Shown here: positions 29,627-38,192 of the stretch, piece by piece
Position numbering within the stretch: the first letter of the stretch is position 1
Layout: every line of letters begins with the position of its first letter
Source of the DNA: Methylobacterium sp. UNC378MF
Lineage (GTDB): Bacteria; Pseudomonadota; Alphaproteobacteria; Rhizobiales; Beijerinckiaceae
Length of the DNA stretch: 64,000 nucleotides
Reading direction: 5' to 3'
NCBI RefSeq assembly: GCF_900103195.1
Contig: NZ_FMWU01000007.1
Location: 160,111 to 224,110, forward strand
The notes under the pieces: model-generated
Told to the model about the DNA's origin: nothing
Databases searched by the model: none
Seen by the model: the letters and a program-made list of their open reading frames with translations, nothing else
Translations under genes and position numbers: made by a program

Positions 29627-31144
29627 ATGAGCGACACCGATAGCAACGCCGCGGCCGAGCCCCGCGAGATCGAGCTGAAGCTCGACTGCGCCGGGCCGGA
29701 CCTGACGGCGCTCGCGTCCCATCCCCGGCTCAAGGACGCCGCGGCCGCCGAGCCCGAACTCCTGGTTTCGACCTATTACGACACGCCGGACCGCGCGCTC
29801 CGCGAGGCCGGCCTGACCCTGCGCGTCCGCGCCAAGGGCGGACGGCATATCCAGACCGTGAAGGCCGGAAGCGGCGGCGTCGGCCTGTTCGATCGGTCCG
29901 AGTGGGAAACCGAGATCGCCGGGGAGACGCCGGACCCCGCGGCCTGGGCCGACACCGCGGCCGAGCCGGTCCTGCGCGAGGCCGACGCCGCGCTGGAGCG
30001 TCTCTTCGCCACCGTGGTGATGCGCCGGGAGATCCCGGTTGAGCAGGGCGCATCGCGCGTGCTCGTCACCCTCGACGAGGGCCGGGTCGAGACCGCGAAG
30101 GGCGACGCGCCGCTGTGCGAGATCGAGCTGGAACTTCAGGCCGGCGAGCCCGGGGACCTGTTCGCGCTGGCGCAATCGCTCGCTGAGACTGTGCCGCTGC
30201 GCCTCGGCGTGAAGGCCAAGAGCGCCGTCGGTTACGCGCTGCTCGACGGCACCGGGCCGGCGGTGGTGAAGGCCGAGCCGGTGGAACTGCCCGAGGGAGC
30301 GAGCGCCGGCGAGGTCTTCCGCCAGGTGGCGCGCGCCTGCCTGCGCCATATGCGTCTCAACGAAACCGCCTTTCTGGAAGGGGGGCGCCCGCCCGAGGCC
30401 CTGCACCAGATCCGCGTTTCCCTGCGCCGCCTGCGCTCGGCGCTGTCGCTGTTCGCGCCCATGCTGGGGAGCGATCCACGGGCGGCGGGCTTCAACGACG
30501 AGATCAAGCGGGTCACCGAGCCGTTCGGTCACGCCCGCAACCTTGACGTATTCCTGAGCGACACGCTGCCGGATCTCGCCAAGCAGCGTCCCGACGAGCC
30601 GGGACTCGACGAGTTGCGCAAGCGGGCCGAGGCGGAGCGCGCCGTCGCCTACGACGCCGTGATGGGGACCCTGGAAAGCCCCCAGTGGCGGGCGCTCATC
30701 ATCGACTTCGCAGGCTGGGTCGAGGCCGGGTCCTGGGCCGACGGGCCTGACGCTGCCGTCGACGGGCGGCACTTCGCGGCCCAGGTGCTCGACACGGCGC
30801 GGTCGCGGCTGAAGAAGCGCGGGCGCGGCCTCCGGCACCTCGACCCGCATACCCGCCATCGGGCGCGGATCGCCGCCAAGAAGCTGCGCTACGGCGCGGA
30901 ATTCTTCGCCGGCCTCTACCGGAAGAAGAAGGCGCTCCGCCGGCAGGCGAAGTTCGGCGACGCGCTCTCGGACCTGCAGGACCATCTCGGCGCCCTCAAC
31001 GATCTGGAGACGGCCCGGGCCATGACCGAGAGCCTGTCCGGGCCGCCGATGCCGGGTCCGGACGATCCCGGGGCACAGAAACTGCTGGATGCGGCCGCGG
31101 AGGCCCGGTCCGAACTTCTCGACGTGAAGCCCTTCTGGCGCTGA
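29627..31144 (+). CDS. CYTH and CHAD domain protein
   Basis: A 505-residue cytoplasmic protein. Residues ~13-205 form a CYTH (triphosphate tunnel) domain with the metal-binding ExExK motif at E14-K18 (EIELK). Residues ~225-495 form a CHAD domain, with the conserved histidine/arginine helices ALHQIRVSLRRLRSAL and TRHRARIAAKKLRYGAEFF. CYTH domains hydrolyse inorganic triphosphate and CHAD domains bind polyphosphate, so a role in polyphosphate granules is likely. A short hairpin (GCCTCG-TTAG-CGAGGC, 29592-29607) lies about 20 bases before the ATG. A YbdK-like gene follows. Confidence 0.92.
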   Translation: MSDTDSNAAAEPREIELKLDCAGPDLTALASHPRLKDAAAAEPELLVSTYYDTPDRALREAGLTLRVRAKGGRHIQTVKAGSGGVGLFDRSEWETEIAGETPDPAAWADTAAEPVLREADAALERLFATVVMRREIPVEQGASRVLVTLDEGRVETAKGDAPLCEIELELQAGEPGDLFALAQSLAETVPLRLGVKAKSAVGYALLDGTGPAVVKAEPVELPEGASAGEVFRQVARACLRHMRLNETAFLEGGRPPEALHQIRVSLRRLRSALSLFAPMLGSDPRAAGFNDEIKRVTEPFGHARNLDVFLSDTLPDLAKQRPDEPGLDELRKRAEAERAVAYDAVMGTLESPQWRALIIDFAGWVEAGSWADGPDAAVDGRHFAAQVLDTARSRLKKRGRGLRHLDPHTRHRARIAAKKLRYGAEFFAGLYRKKKALRRQAKFGDALSDLQDHLGALNDLETARAMTESLSGPPMPGPDDPGAQKLLDAAAEARSELLDVKPFWR

Positions 31145-31233
31145 CGCTCTTCATGCCGCCGCGCGGCCCGGATTCGGGGCGGCGCGGCGGAATTCGCCGG
31201 ACAATCGGCCCGGGGCGCGGGCAGGGAGCGCGA

Positions 31234-32400
31234 ATGGCTCACGCCTACAGGTTCGGCATCGAGGAGGAGTTCTTTCTCGCTGATGCCCGCTCGCGCGGCA
31301 CGCCGCGCGCTGGACTCCGGGCCTTCCACGCTGCCGTGCGTGCCCGTCTCGACGCGGCCGAACGCGAGCAGCTCCAGTGCCAGGTTGAGGTGGCCTCGCC
31401 GCCGACCGCCGATCTCGCTGAGGCCCAGGCGCATCTCGCGGAACTCCGCAGCGCCCTCGCCGAGATCGGCGCCGAGCGGACCATCCTGATCTTCGCGGCC
31501 GGCACGCATCCGACCGCCCGGTGGCACGACCAGCGGCCCACCGACAAGGCGCGCTACCATGGCATCATGGCCGACCTGCGGATGCTCGGCCGGCGCAACC
31601 TCGTCTGCGGCCTTCACGTGCATGTGGAGGTTCCGGACCCGGAGGCGCGGATCGGGCTGATCAACCGGCTGCTGCCGTATCTCCCGGTGCTCCTCGCGCT
31701 CTCGGCCGGATCGCCGTTCTGGCAGGGGCAGCCGACGGGTCTCGCCGGCTACCGGATGCGCGCCTATGCGGAGTTGCCGCGCACCGGCGTGCCTGAGCTG
31801 TTTGCCGATCCCGCCGACTACGCACGCTACGTCGACGTGATGACCCGGACCGGCGCCATCGCGGATGCCAGCTATCTCTGGTGGCACCTGCGCGCGTCGC
31901 TGAAATACCCAACCCTTGAGCTGCGGGTCGCCGACAGCTGCACGCGCCTCGACGACGCGCTCTGCATCGCCTCCCTGTTCCGCTGCCTCGTCCGCCGGGT
32001 GGTCCGGGACCGGCGCCTCAATGCCGGCCTCACCGCCGCGTCCCGCGGCTTCGTGATGGAGAACCTCTGGCGAGCCGGCCGCGACGGCGTCCGCGCGACG
32101 CTCATCGACGAGGTGCAGATCCGGGCCGTGCCGGTCTCCGAGCTGGTCGAGACCCTTCTCGCCGACATCGCCGAGGATGCGGACGCGCTGGGCTGCCGCC
32201 CGGCCTGCGAACAGGCAACCCGGATCGTCTCGGAGGGAACGAGTGCCGACCGGCAGATGGCGGTGTTCGCAGCGGCGTGCCGCTCGGGCGCCCGGGCGCG
32301 CGCGGCGCTGTCGGCCGTCGTGGACCATCTCGCGGCCGAGACCGCCGCCGGCTCGAAGTGCGGGCCTGGGGGGCACCCGAACATCGCTCCGGCGGCGTGA
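31234..32400 (+). CDS. Carboxylate-amine ligase, YbdK/GCS2 family
   Basis: A 388-residue ATP-grasp-like glutamine-synthetase-fold ligase of the glutamate-cysteine ligase 2 family. FGIEEEFFL at the N-terminus (acidic metal site) and CGLHVHVEVPD in the middle are its hallmarks; PTLELRVADSCTR lies further on. Family members join glutamate to an amine such as cysteine, but the YbdK branch has only weak GshA activity and its natural substrate is unknown. ATG 31234 follows GGGAG; the frame upstream is not protein-like. It is 89 bases after the CYTH/CHAD gene. Confidence 0.85.
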   Translation: MAHAYRFGIEEEFFLADARSRGTPRAGLRAFHAAVRARLDAAEREQLQCQVEVASPPTADLAEAQAHLAELRSALAEIGAERTILIFAAGTHPTARWHDQRPTDKARYHGIMADLRMLGRRNLVCGLHVHVEVPDPEARIGLINRLLPYLPVLLALSAGSPFWQGQPTGLAGYRMRAYAELPRTGVPELFADPADYARYVDVMTRTGAIADASYLWWHLRASLKYPTLELRVADSCTRLDDALCIASLFRCLVRRVVRDRRLNAGLTAASRGFVMENLWRAGRDGVRATLIDEVQIRAVPVSELVETLLADIAEDADALGCRPACEQATRIVSEGTSADRQMAVFAAACRSGARARAALSAVVDHLAAETAAGSKCGPGGHPNIAPAA

Positions 32401-32627
32401 CGGCAAGCGCGGATCCGGCTGAGGGGGGATCGCCGAGGCCGCGTTCCGTCGGCCGCGCTTGAGAACGCGGTCGGCCCAATGAGTCGCATGCCCATGTTGC
32501 CAAAGGATGTCTGGTCGTCGCAGTCGCGTGCGATTATGGCCGGTCACGTGCGGGTGGGTTCCCTCCGCGCCGCGCTCTGCTATCCCTCCCGTTCAAGCAG
32601 CCCCCGACCGTCGGCCGATCCTCCGGA

Positions 32628-33089
32628 ATGAGCCTCCTGCGCGACCTCTTCGGCCATGTCGGCCGTACCGTGACGGCCTATGCCGGCGACAAGGCGCTGA
32701 TGCTCGCGGCGGTCTCGGCCGCCGCCAACGTCATCGTGGCCGACGGCGAGGTCGCCGGGCCGGAATTCGATGCGGCGCTGCACGGCCTGAAGGCCGACCC
32801 GGTCCTGATGAAGGGTTACGACGCGCTGATGCTGGAGACCGCGCTCTACGAGGGTATCGCCCGGGCGCGCACCCGGCTCGGCCGGGCCGAGAACCTGCGC
32901 CACGTCACGGCCATCGCCGAGCGGCCGCCGAACCAGCGCGAGAACGTCTTCCTGATCGCCGCGGACGTCGCCGATCAGGACGGGATCAGCAATATCGAGG
33001 CGAGCGCCCTCGGCGAGATCGCCGTGGCCCTCCGGGTCGACGCGATCGGGCTGCTCCGCGCGAATCCGGTCCGGCGCCCGCCGGCCTGA
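32628..33089 (+). CDS. TerB-like (tellurite resistance family) protein
   Basis: A 153-residue all-helical cytoplasmic protein. AAANVIVADGEVAGPEFDAAL near 32-52 and VADQDGISNIEASALGEIAV near 112-131 are the two acidic, metal-binding repeats of the TerB fold. Stand-alone TerB proteins are widespread and usually not proven to confer tellurite resistance. The ATG follows a 227-base spacer from the YbdK-like gene; the next gene starts 107 bases later, so it may be transcribed on its own. Confidence 0.8.
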   Translation: MSLLRDLFGHVGRTVTAYAGDKALMLAAVSAAANVIVADGEVAGPEFDAALHGLKADPVLMKGYDALMLETALYEGIARARTRLGRAENLRHVTAIAERPPNQRENVFLIAADVADQDGISNIEASALGEIAVALRVDAIGLLRANPVRRPPA

Positions 33090-33196
33090 CCATTCCGGCT
33101 GGCATTGCGGTTGCTCGCCGTGGGAGCGCTTCCGGATCGGCCGCGCCCGCCTATAAAGACCCCGTCGCACGGCGACCCGCCGTGAAAGGAACCGGC

Positions 33197-34462
33197 ATGG
33201 CCGAGATGACCCTGAGCAAGACCCACAACCTGCGCGCCAACGGCGCGCGACTCTGGGCGACGATCCTGGAGACCGCGGAATTCGGCGGCACGCCCGCCGG
33301 CGGCATCAATCGCCTGACGCTCTCGGCCGAAGACGGCCAGGTCCGCGACTGGTTCCGGAAGGCGTGCGAGGCGGCCGGGCTGACGGTCTCGGTCGACGCC
33401 CTGGGCACGCAATACGCCCTGCGGCCGGGCCGGGACATGAACCGCAAGCCGATCGCCTTCGGTTCGCACCTCGACACGCAGCCCACCGGCGGCAAGTTCG
33501 ACGGTGTCCTCGGCGTCCTGGCCGGCCTGGAGGTGATGCGCAGCCTGAACGATGCCGGGATCGAGACCGAGGCGCCGCTCCTCGTGGTCAACTGGACCAA
33601 CGAGGAGGGCTCGCGCTTCGCCCCCGCCATGATGGCCTCGGCGGCCTATGCCGGCGACTTCACCACCGAAGAGATCCTGGCCAAGCGCGACGCCGCCGGC
33701 ACCACGGTGGCGGAGGCGCTCGACGCGATCGGCTATCGCGGGGTCGAGGCCGTCGGCACGCGGGAGATCGGCGCCTTCGTCGAGCTGCACATCGAGCAGG
33801 GTCCGATCCTGGAGGCCGAGGGCAAGACCATCGGCGTGGTCGAGGGCGGCCAGGGCATCATGTGGTTCGACGGCGTGATCACCGGCTTCGAGAGCCATGC
33901 CGGGACCACGCCGATGCCGCGCCGCCGCGACGCGCTGCTCGCGCTCTCGGAATTCGCCCTGGCGGCCGAGAGGATCGCGCTGAGCCACGCGCCCTCCGCG
34001 GTGGCGACGATCGGCGAGGCCGCGATCCTCGCGCCCTCGCGCAACGTCGTGCCGGGCCGGGTCGCCTTCACGGTGGACGTGCGCGATCCGCGCGCCGCGA
34101 CACTCGACGCCATGGAGGCGGCGCTCAGCGAGGCGGCGGCCGAGATCGCCGCGCGGCGTCACCTGGACATCGCGCTGACCCGGATCTGGCGGAAGGAGCC
34201 GGTGCCGTTCGATCCGGCCATCGTGGCGGCGATCGACGCGTCCGCCGAGAGCCTGGGGCATGCGCGCCGCCGGATCATCTCGGGCGCCGGCCACGATGCC
34301 TGCAACCTCGCCGCGAAGGTGCCGGCTGCGATGATCTTCGTGCCGTGCAAGGACGGGATCAGCCACAACGAGGCGGAATCCGCCACGCAGGCCGACTGCG
34401 CGGCCGGCGCCGACGTGCTGCTGCAGACGGTGCTCCGCCTCGCCAACGCCCCGCGCGCCTAG
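33197..34462 (+). CDS. Zn-dependent hydantoinase/carbamoylase family amidohydrolase
   Basis: An M20-family hydrolase of 421 residues related to N-carbamoyl-amino acid hydrolase, beta-ureidopropionase and allantoate amidohydrolase. Metal ligands are visible: H91 in SHLDTQPTGGK, D102 in FDGV, E136/E137 in NEEGSRF, a later His in VELHIEQGP and GAGHDACNLA near the C-terminus. It should release ammonia and CO2 from an N-carbamoyl compound; the precise substrate is unknown. The ATG at 33197 follows AAAGGA. A palindromic repeat lies just downstream. Confidence 0.9.
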   Translation: MAEMTLSKTHNLRANGARLWATILETAEFGGTPAGGINRLTLSAEDGQVRDWFRKACEAAGLTVSVDALGTQYALRPGRDMNRKPIAFGSHLDTQPTGGKFDGVLGVLAGLEVMRSLNDAGIETEAPLLVVNWTNEEGSRFAPAMMASAAYAGDFTTEEILAKRDAAGTTVAEALDAIGYRGVEAVGTREIGAFVELHIEQGPILEAEGKTIGVVEGGQGIMWFDGVITGFESHAGTTPMPRRRDALLALSEFALAAERIALSHAPSAVATIGEAAILAPSRNVVPGRVAFTVDVRDPRAATLDAMEAALSEAAAEIAARRHLDIALTRIWRKEPVPFDPAIVAAIDASAESLGHARRRIISGAGHDACNLAAKVPAAMIFVPCKDGISHNEAESATQADCAAGADVLLQTVLRLANAPRA

Positions 34463-34487
34463 GGCCGCCGTCCAGGACAGCACCGCG

Positions 34488-34522
34488 TCGTCCCGGGGCC
34501 GCGCAGCGGCGCCGGGATCCCG
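34488..34522. repeat. GC-rich palindromic repeat, copy 2
   Basis: TCCCGGGGCCGCGCAGCGG followed by CGCCGGGATC closely matches the repeat at 27203-27240, with the same order of arms and similar loop. It fills the gap between the carbamoylase gene and the fatty acid gene set. Confidence 0.7.
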
Positions 34523-34657
34523 GCCGGCGGAGCGGAGCCGGGCACCGAGCGGTTCCGGATTCCGGACTCGCCTGCGGTGCCCCTGACGGACGGCGGCGTG
34601 GACCGGCAAGCCTGTGCGGAGGTGTACCGCGGCGGAAAATCCCGTAAGGACCGCTCC

Positions 34658-35941
34658 ATGAGCGCGCGATCCTACCGCGACGCCAAGGGCCGGCCGCTCG
34701 TCGCGGTCACCGGCATCGGCGTCGTTTCCTCCCTCGGTCAGGGACAGGCCGACACCTGGACGGCCATGACCGAGGGCCGGTCGGGCATCCATTCCATCGG
34801 GCGGTTCCCCACCGACGGTCTGCGCACGCGCATCGCCGGAACCGTGGATTTCCTCGACACCGAGCCCCTCGTCGCGCCGCTCCTGTCGGAGCGTTTCGCC
34901 GCGGTCGCCGCCGAGGAGGCGGTGGCGCAGGCCGGAATCGGCGCCAGGGGCGACTTTCCGGGCGCTCTGTTCATCGCGGTGCCGCCGGTCGAGATGGAGT
35001 GGCCGCAGCGTCAGGCCCTGGCGGCGGCCGCAGGCGGTGACGGACCGGTCGATTATGCCGGCCTCCTGCGGGCGGCGGCGACGCGCCGCTTCGATCCCTG
35101 GCACGACCTGTTCATCTTCGGCACGGTCGCCGACCGCATCGCCGACCGGTTCGGCACCAAGGGCTCGCCCATCTCCCTCTCGACAGCCTGCTCGTCGGGG
35201 GCCACGGCGATCCAGCTCGGCGTCGAGGCGATCCGGCGCGGCGAGACCGCGGCAGCGCTCTGTATTGGCACCGATGGGTCGGTGAACCCGGAATCCCTGA
35301 TCCGCTTCTCACTCCTCTCGGCGCTCTCGACCCGCAACGACGAGCCGGAGGCGGCCTCGAAGCCGTTCTCCAAGGACCGGGACGGCTTCGTGATGGGCGA
35401 GGGCGCGGCCGCGCTGGTGCTGGAGGATGCCGAGGCCGCGGTCGCCCGGGGCGCGACGATCCTCGGCTACGTTCTCGGCTGCGGCGAGAAGGGCGACGGC
35501 TTCCATCGCACCCGCTCCAGTCCCGACGGCGCACCGATCATCGCGGCGATTCGCGCCAGCCTGGAGGATGCCGGCGTCGGCGCGGAGGCGATCGACACGG
35601 TCAACGCCCACGGCACCTCGACGCCGGAGAACGACAAGATGGAGGCCCTGGGCCTGGGAGCGGTGTTCGGCGAGCGCGCCGCCGCGCTGCCGGTGACCTC
35701 CAACAAGTCGATGATCGGCCACACCCTGACGGCGGCCGGCGCGATCGAGGCCGCAATCTCGCTGCTGACCATTCGCCACGGCCGGATCCCGCCGACCATC
35801 AACCACCGGGTGCCAGACCCGAGCATCGCCCTCGACATCGTCGAGGCCGCCCGCGACCTGCCGGTGCGGATCGTGCTGTCGAACTCGTTCGGCTTCGGCG
35901 GCCAGAATACCTGCCTGGTCTTCGGCGCGGAGCCCGCGTGA
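34658..35941 (+). CDS. Beta-ketoacyl-ACP synthase of the lipid A VLCFA type (FabF-XL-like)
   Basis: A 427-residue condensing enzyme. The catalytic triad is C178 in STACSSG, H318 in NAHGTSTPEND and H355 in GHTLTAAGA, with K350 just before. The N-terminal RTRIAGTVDFL and LFIAVPPVEMEWPQR are like the FabF-XL enzymes that elongate the C28 hydroxy fatty acid of rhizobial lipid A. ATG 34658 has AAGGA about 8 bases upstream. Its stop overlaps the following reductase gene as GTGA, and a dehydrogenase and acyltransferase of the same pathway type follow. Confidence 0.88.
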   Translation: MSARSYRDAKGRPLVAVTGIGVVSSLGQGQADTWTAMTEGRSGIHSIGRFPTDGLRTRIAGTVDFLDTEPLVAPLLSERFAAVAAEEAVAQAGIGARGDFPGALFIAVPPVEMEWPQRQALAAAAGGDGPVDYAGLLRAAATRRFDPWHDLFIFGTVADRIADRFGTKGSPISLSTACSSGATAIQLGVEAIRRGETAAALCIGTDGSVNPESLIRFSLLSALSTRNDEPEAASKPFSKDRDGFVMGEGAAALVLEDAEAAVARGATILGYVLGCGEKGDGFHRTRSSPDGAPIIAAIRASLEDAGVGAEAIDTVNAHGTSTPENDKMEALGLGAVFGERAAALPVTSNKSMIGHTLTAAGAIEAAISLLTIRHGRIPPTINHRVPDPSIALDIVEAARDLPVRIVLSNSFGFGGQNTCLVFGAEPA

Positions 35942-36705
35942 GCGCCGGGATGGAACCCCACCGGGTCCTGGTGACCGGCGGCGCGTCCGGGATCGGCGCG
36001 GCGATCGTCCGCGCCCTGGCGGAATCCGGACTGGCCGTCGACTTCACCTATCGCGCCTCCGCCGAGGCCGCGCAGGCGCTGCTCGCCGAACTGCGCGGCG
36101 CGCATCCGGACCGGGCCTTCGCGGCCCATGCCCTCGACCTCGCGGATCGGGCGGCGCTGGAATCCTTCTGCGAGACCGCGGAGGCGGCGGGCTATTACGG
36201 CCTCGTCCACAATGCCGGCCAGTCCTGCGACGCGCTCGCGGCGATGCTCGATCAGGAGCGGGCCGAGGCGGCCATGCAGGTCAATTTCTTCTCGCTGACC
36301 CGGCTCGCCAAATCCCTGGTGCGGGAGATGACCCGGGCGCGGTCCGGCCGCATCGTGGCGATCGGGTCCGTCGCCGCCCTGCGGGCGAATGCCGGAAATG
36401 CCGCCTACGCGGCGACCAAGGGCGCGCTCATCGCCTATTGCCGTACCCTGGCGATCGAGACAGCCAAGCGCGGCGTGACCGTCAACGTGATCGCCCCCGG
36501 CTTCGTCGACACCGCCATGATGGAGCGCTACGCCGCCTACCGGGACGGCATGGCGCGTCAGATCCCCGCCGGCCGGTTCGGGCGGCCCGAGGACGTGGCG
36601 GCGCTGGCCGCCTTCCTGATGGGCGCGGGCGGATCCTACATCACCGGTGCCGTGCTGCCCGTCGATGGCGGCCTGACCGCCATGATGGGTGTCCACCGGT
36701 CCTGA
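35938..36705 (+). CDS. 3-oxoacyl-ACP reductase-like SDR
   Basis: A 255-residue short-chain dehydrogenase. The nucleotide motif TGGASGIG is at 13-20, N92-A-G at 92-94, and the catalytic triad S144, Y157, K161 is intact with helix-4 Asn116. The end YITGAVLPVDGGL is standard FabG-like. It starts with GTG within the ketosynthase stop (GTGA), so it likely performs the keto reduction after each condensation. ATG 35950 is an alternative start. In rhizobial clusters a FabG is not always included, making this a local addition. Confidence 0.88.
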   Translation: MSAGMEPHRVLVTGGASGIGAAIVRALAESGLAVDFTYRASAEAAQALLAELRGAHPDRAFAAHALDLADRAALESFCETAEAAGYYGLVHNAGQSCDALAAMLDQERAEAAMQVNFFSLTRLAKSLVREMTRARSGRIVAIGSVAALRANAGNAAYAATKGALIAYCRTLAIETAKRGVTVNVIAPGFVDTAMMERYAAYRDGMARQIPAGRFGRPEDVAALAAFLMGAGGSYITGAVLPVDGGLTAMMGVHRS

Positions 36706-36737
36706 CGGTGGTGCCGCCGAACCGGACGATTCTGCCG

Positions 36738-37028
36738 ATGCGCGCCAGCCACGCCCTCACCGCCGCCCTCTGCTGCGCGGCTCTCCTGGCCCCGGGCCAC
36801 GCACGGGCGGAGCCCGAGGCCTACCGGATCTCGGGCCTGCCGCCGGGCGAGCCGCTGAGCATCCGCGCCGAGCCGGACCCGTCCGCCGAGCAGATCGGCG
36901 AGATCCGCAGCCGCGCCCTGGTCTTCGGCTGCACCAACGACACGCCGAGCCGTACCACGTGGTGCCGGGTGAAGGCCGGACGGGTCCTGGGCTGGGCGCG
37001 GCGGCGATACCTGGCGCCCGAGCGATGA
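36738..37028 (+). CDS. Small exported SH3-like protein
   Basis: A 96-residue protein with a signal peptide of about 24 residues (ending GHARA). The mature part, GEPLSIRAEPDPSAEQIGEI...WCRVKAGRVLGWARRRYL, has the beta pattern and W/R positions of bacterial SH3 domains, and two cysteines that could pair. Periplasmic SH3b proteins often bind peptidoglycan. It is wedged between two fatty acid genes, 33 bases after the reductase and overlapping the dehydrogenase start by ATGA. Confidence 0.72.
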   Translation: MRASHALTAALCCAALLAPGHARAEPEAYRISGLPPGEPLSIRAEPDPSAEQIGEIRSRALVFGCTNDTPSRTTWCRVKAGRVLGWARRRYLAPER

Positions 37029-38059
37029 GAGAGACGATGCAAGCCCTCCAGCTGTTCGGCGACCGCGACCTGCGCCTGACCGAGATCGAGCCGCCGCCTG
37101 CACCGGGCGCCGACGAGGTTCGGATCCGGATCCGCGCCGTCGGCCTCAACTTCATCGACGTCTGGGGCTTCCGCGGCATGGCCTTCGCCAAGCGGAAGAT
37201 GCCGCTGATCGTCGGCGCGGAAGCGGCCGGGATCGTCGAATCGGTCGGGGCGGGCGTCGCCGGCCTCGCGGTCGGCGACCGGGTCGTTCCCTACGGGGCC
37301 ATGACCTGCGGCCGGTGCCGGGCCTGCCGCGAGGGCCGCGACAACCTCTGCGAGGACGTGTCCGGGGTGATGGGCTTCCATCTCGACGGCTTCGCGCGGG
37401 AATTGGTGACCGTGCCGGCCCGCCTGGTCGTGAGGGTGCCGGACAGCGTCAGCGACACCGACGCCGCCTGCGCCGGCATCGCCTTCGGCACGGTGCAGCA
37501 CATGCTGTTCGACAATGCCCACCTGGAACCCGGTGAGAGCGTGCTGGTCCATGCCGGGGGCTCGGGGATCGGCACCGCGGCGATCCGTATGGCCAAGGCG
37601 ATCGGCTGCACCGTCTACGCGACCGTCGGCGACGACGAGAAGGGGCGCAAGGCCGCCGAACTCGGCGCCGACCACGTGATCAACTATCGCACCGAGCGCT
37701 TCGAGGGTGAGGTCCGCCGGCTGACCAAGCGCAAGGGCGTCGACGTGGTATTCGAGCATGTCGGTGCCGATACCTGGAACGGCTCCCTGCTCTGCCTGAA
37801 GCGCGGCGGCCGACTCGTGACCTGCGGGTCGACCTCGGGCGTCTCGGCGACCATGAACCTGATGCAGCTGTTCCAGCAGCAGTATCGCATCACCGGCTCG
37901 TTCGGCTGCTCCCTGGCGAATATCGGTCAGGCGCTCGCCAAGATGGACGCCGGCATTCGACCGGTGGTGGATACGGTGTACCCGCTCGCGGATTTCGCGC
38001 AGGGTCTGGAGCGCCTCGAATCGCGCCGGGTCTTCGGCAAGATTCTCGTGAGCCTGTAG
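37025..38059 (+). CDS. Zinc-type alcohol dehydrogenase of the lipid A VLCFA gene set
   Basis: A 344-residue medium-chain dehydrogenase/reductase. The structural zinc cysteines lie in CGRCRACREGRDNLC, the nucleotide site is VHAGGSGIGTAAIRMAKA, and WGFRGMAFAKRKMPLIVGAE near the N-terminus is like the AdhXL protein encoded beside lpxXL in Rhizobium. The biochemical step is not settled; an enoyl/keto or hydroxyl reduction on the C28 chain is possible. ATG 37025 overlaps the previous stop (ATGA); ATG 37037 would better match the family N-terminus. Confidence 0.85.
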   Translation: MRETMQALQLFGDRDLRLTEIEPPPAPGADEVRIRIRAVGLNFIDVWGFRGMAFAKRKMPLIVGAEAAGIVESVGAGVAGLAVGDRVVPYGAMTCGRCRACREGRDNLCEDVSGVMGFHLDGFARELVTVPARLVVRVPDSVSDTDAACAGIAFGTVQHMLFDNAHLEPGESVLVHAGGSGIGTAAIRMAKAIGCTVYATVGDDEKGRKAAELGADHVINYRTERFEGEVRRLTKRKGVDVVFEHVGADTWNGSLLCLKRGGRLVTCGSTSGVSATMNLMQLFQQQYRITGSFGCSLANIGQALAKMDAGIRPVVDTVYPLADFAQGLERLESRRVFGKILVSL

Positions 38060-38192
38060 CGTCGACGACGGTGCGCCCGCTCGGGACCACAACGTCTCCG
38101 AGTGCGTCGGTCTTCATTTCGCGCTGCGAGAGACTTGGCGTAAACGTCGCCGTACGGGTCGCTGGGGGGCCGCCCGTACCGTAGTCCTGGAA

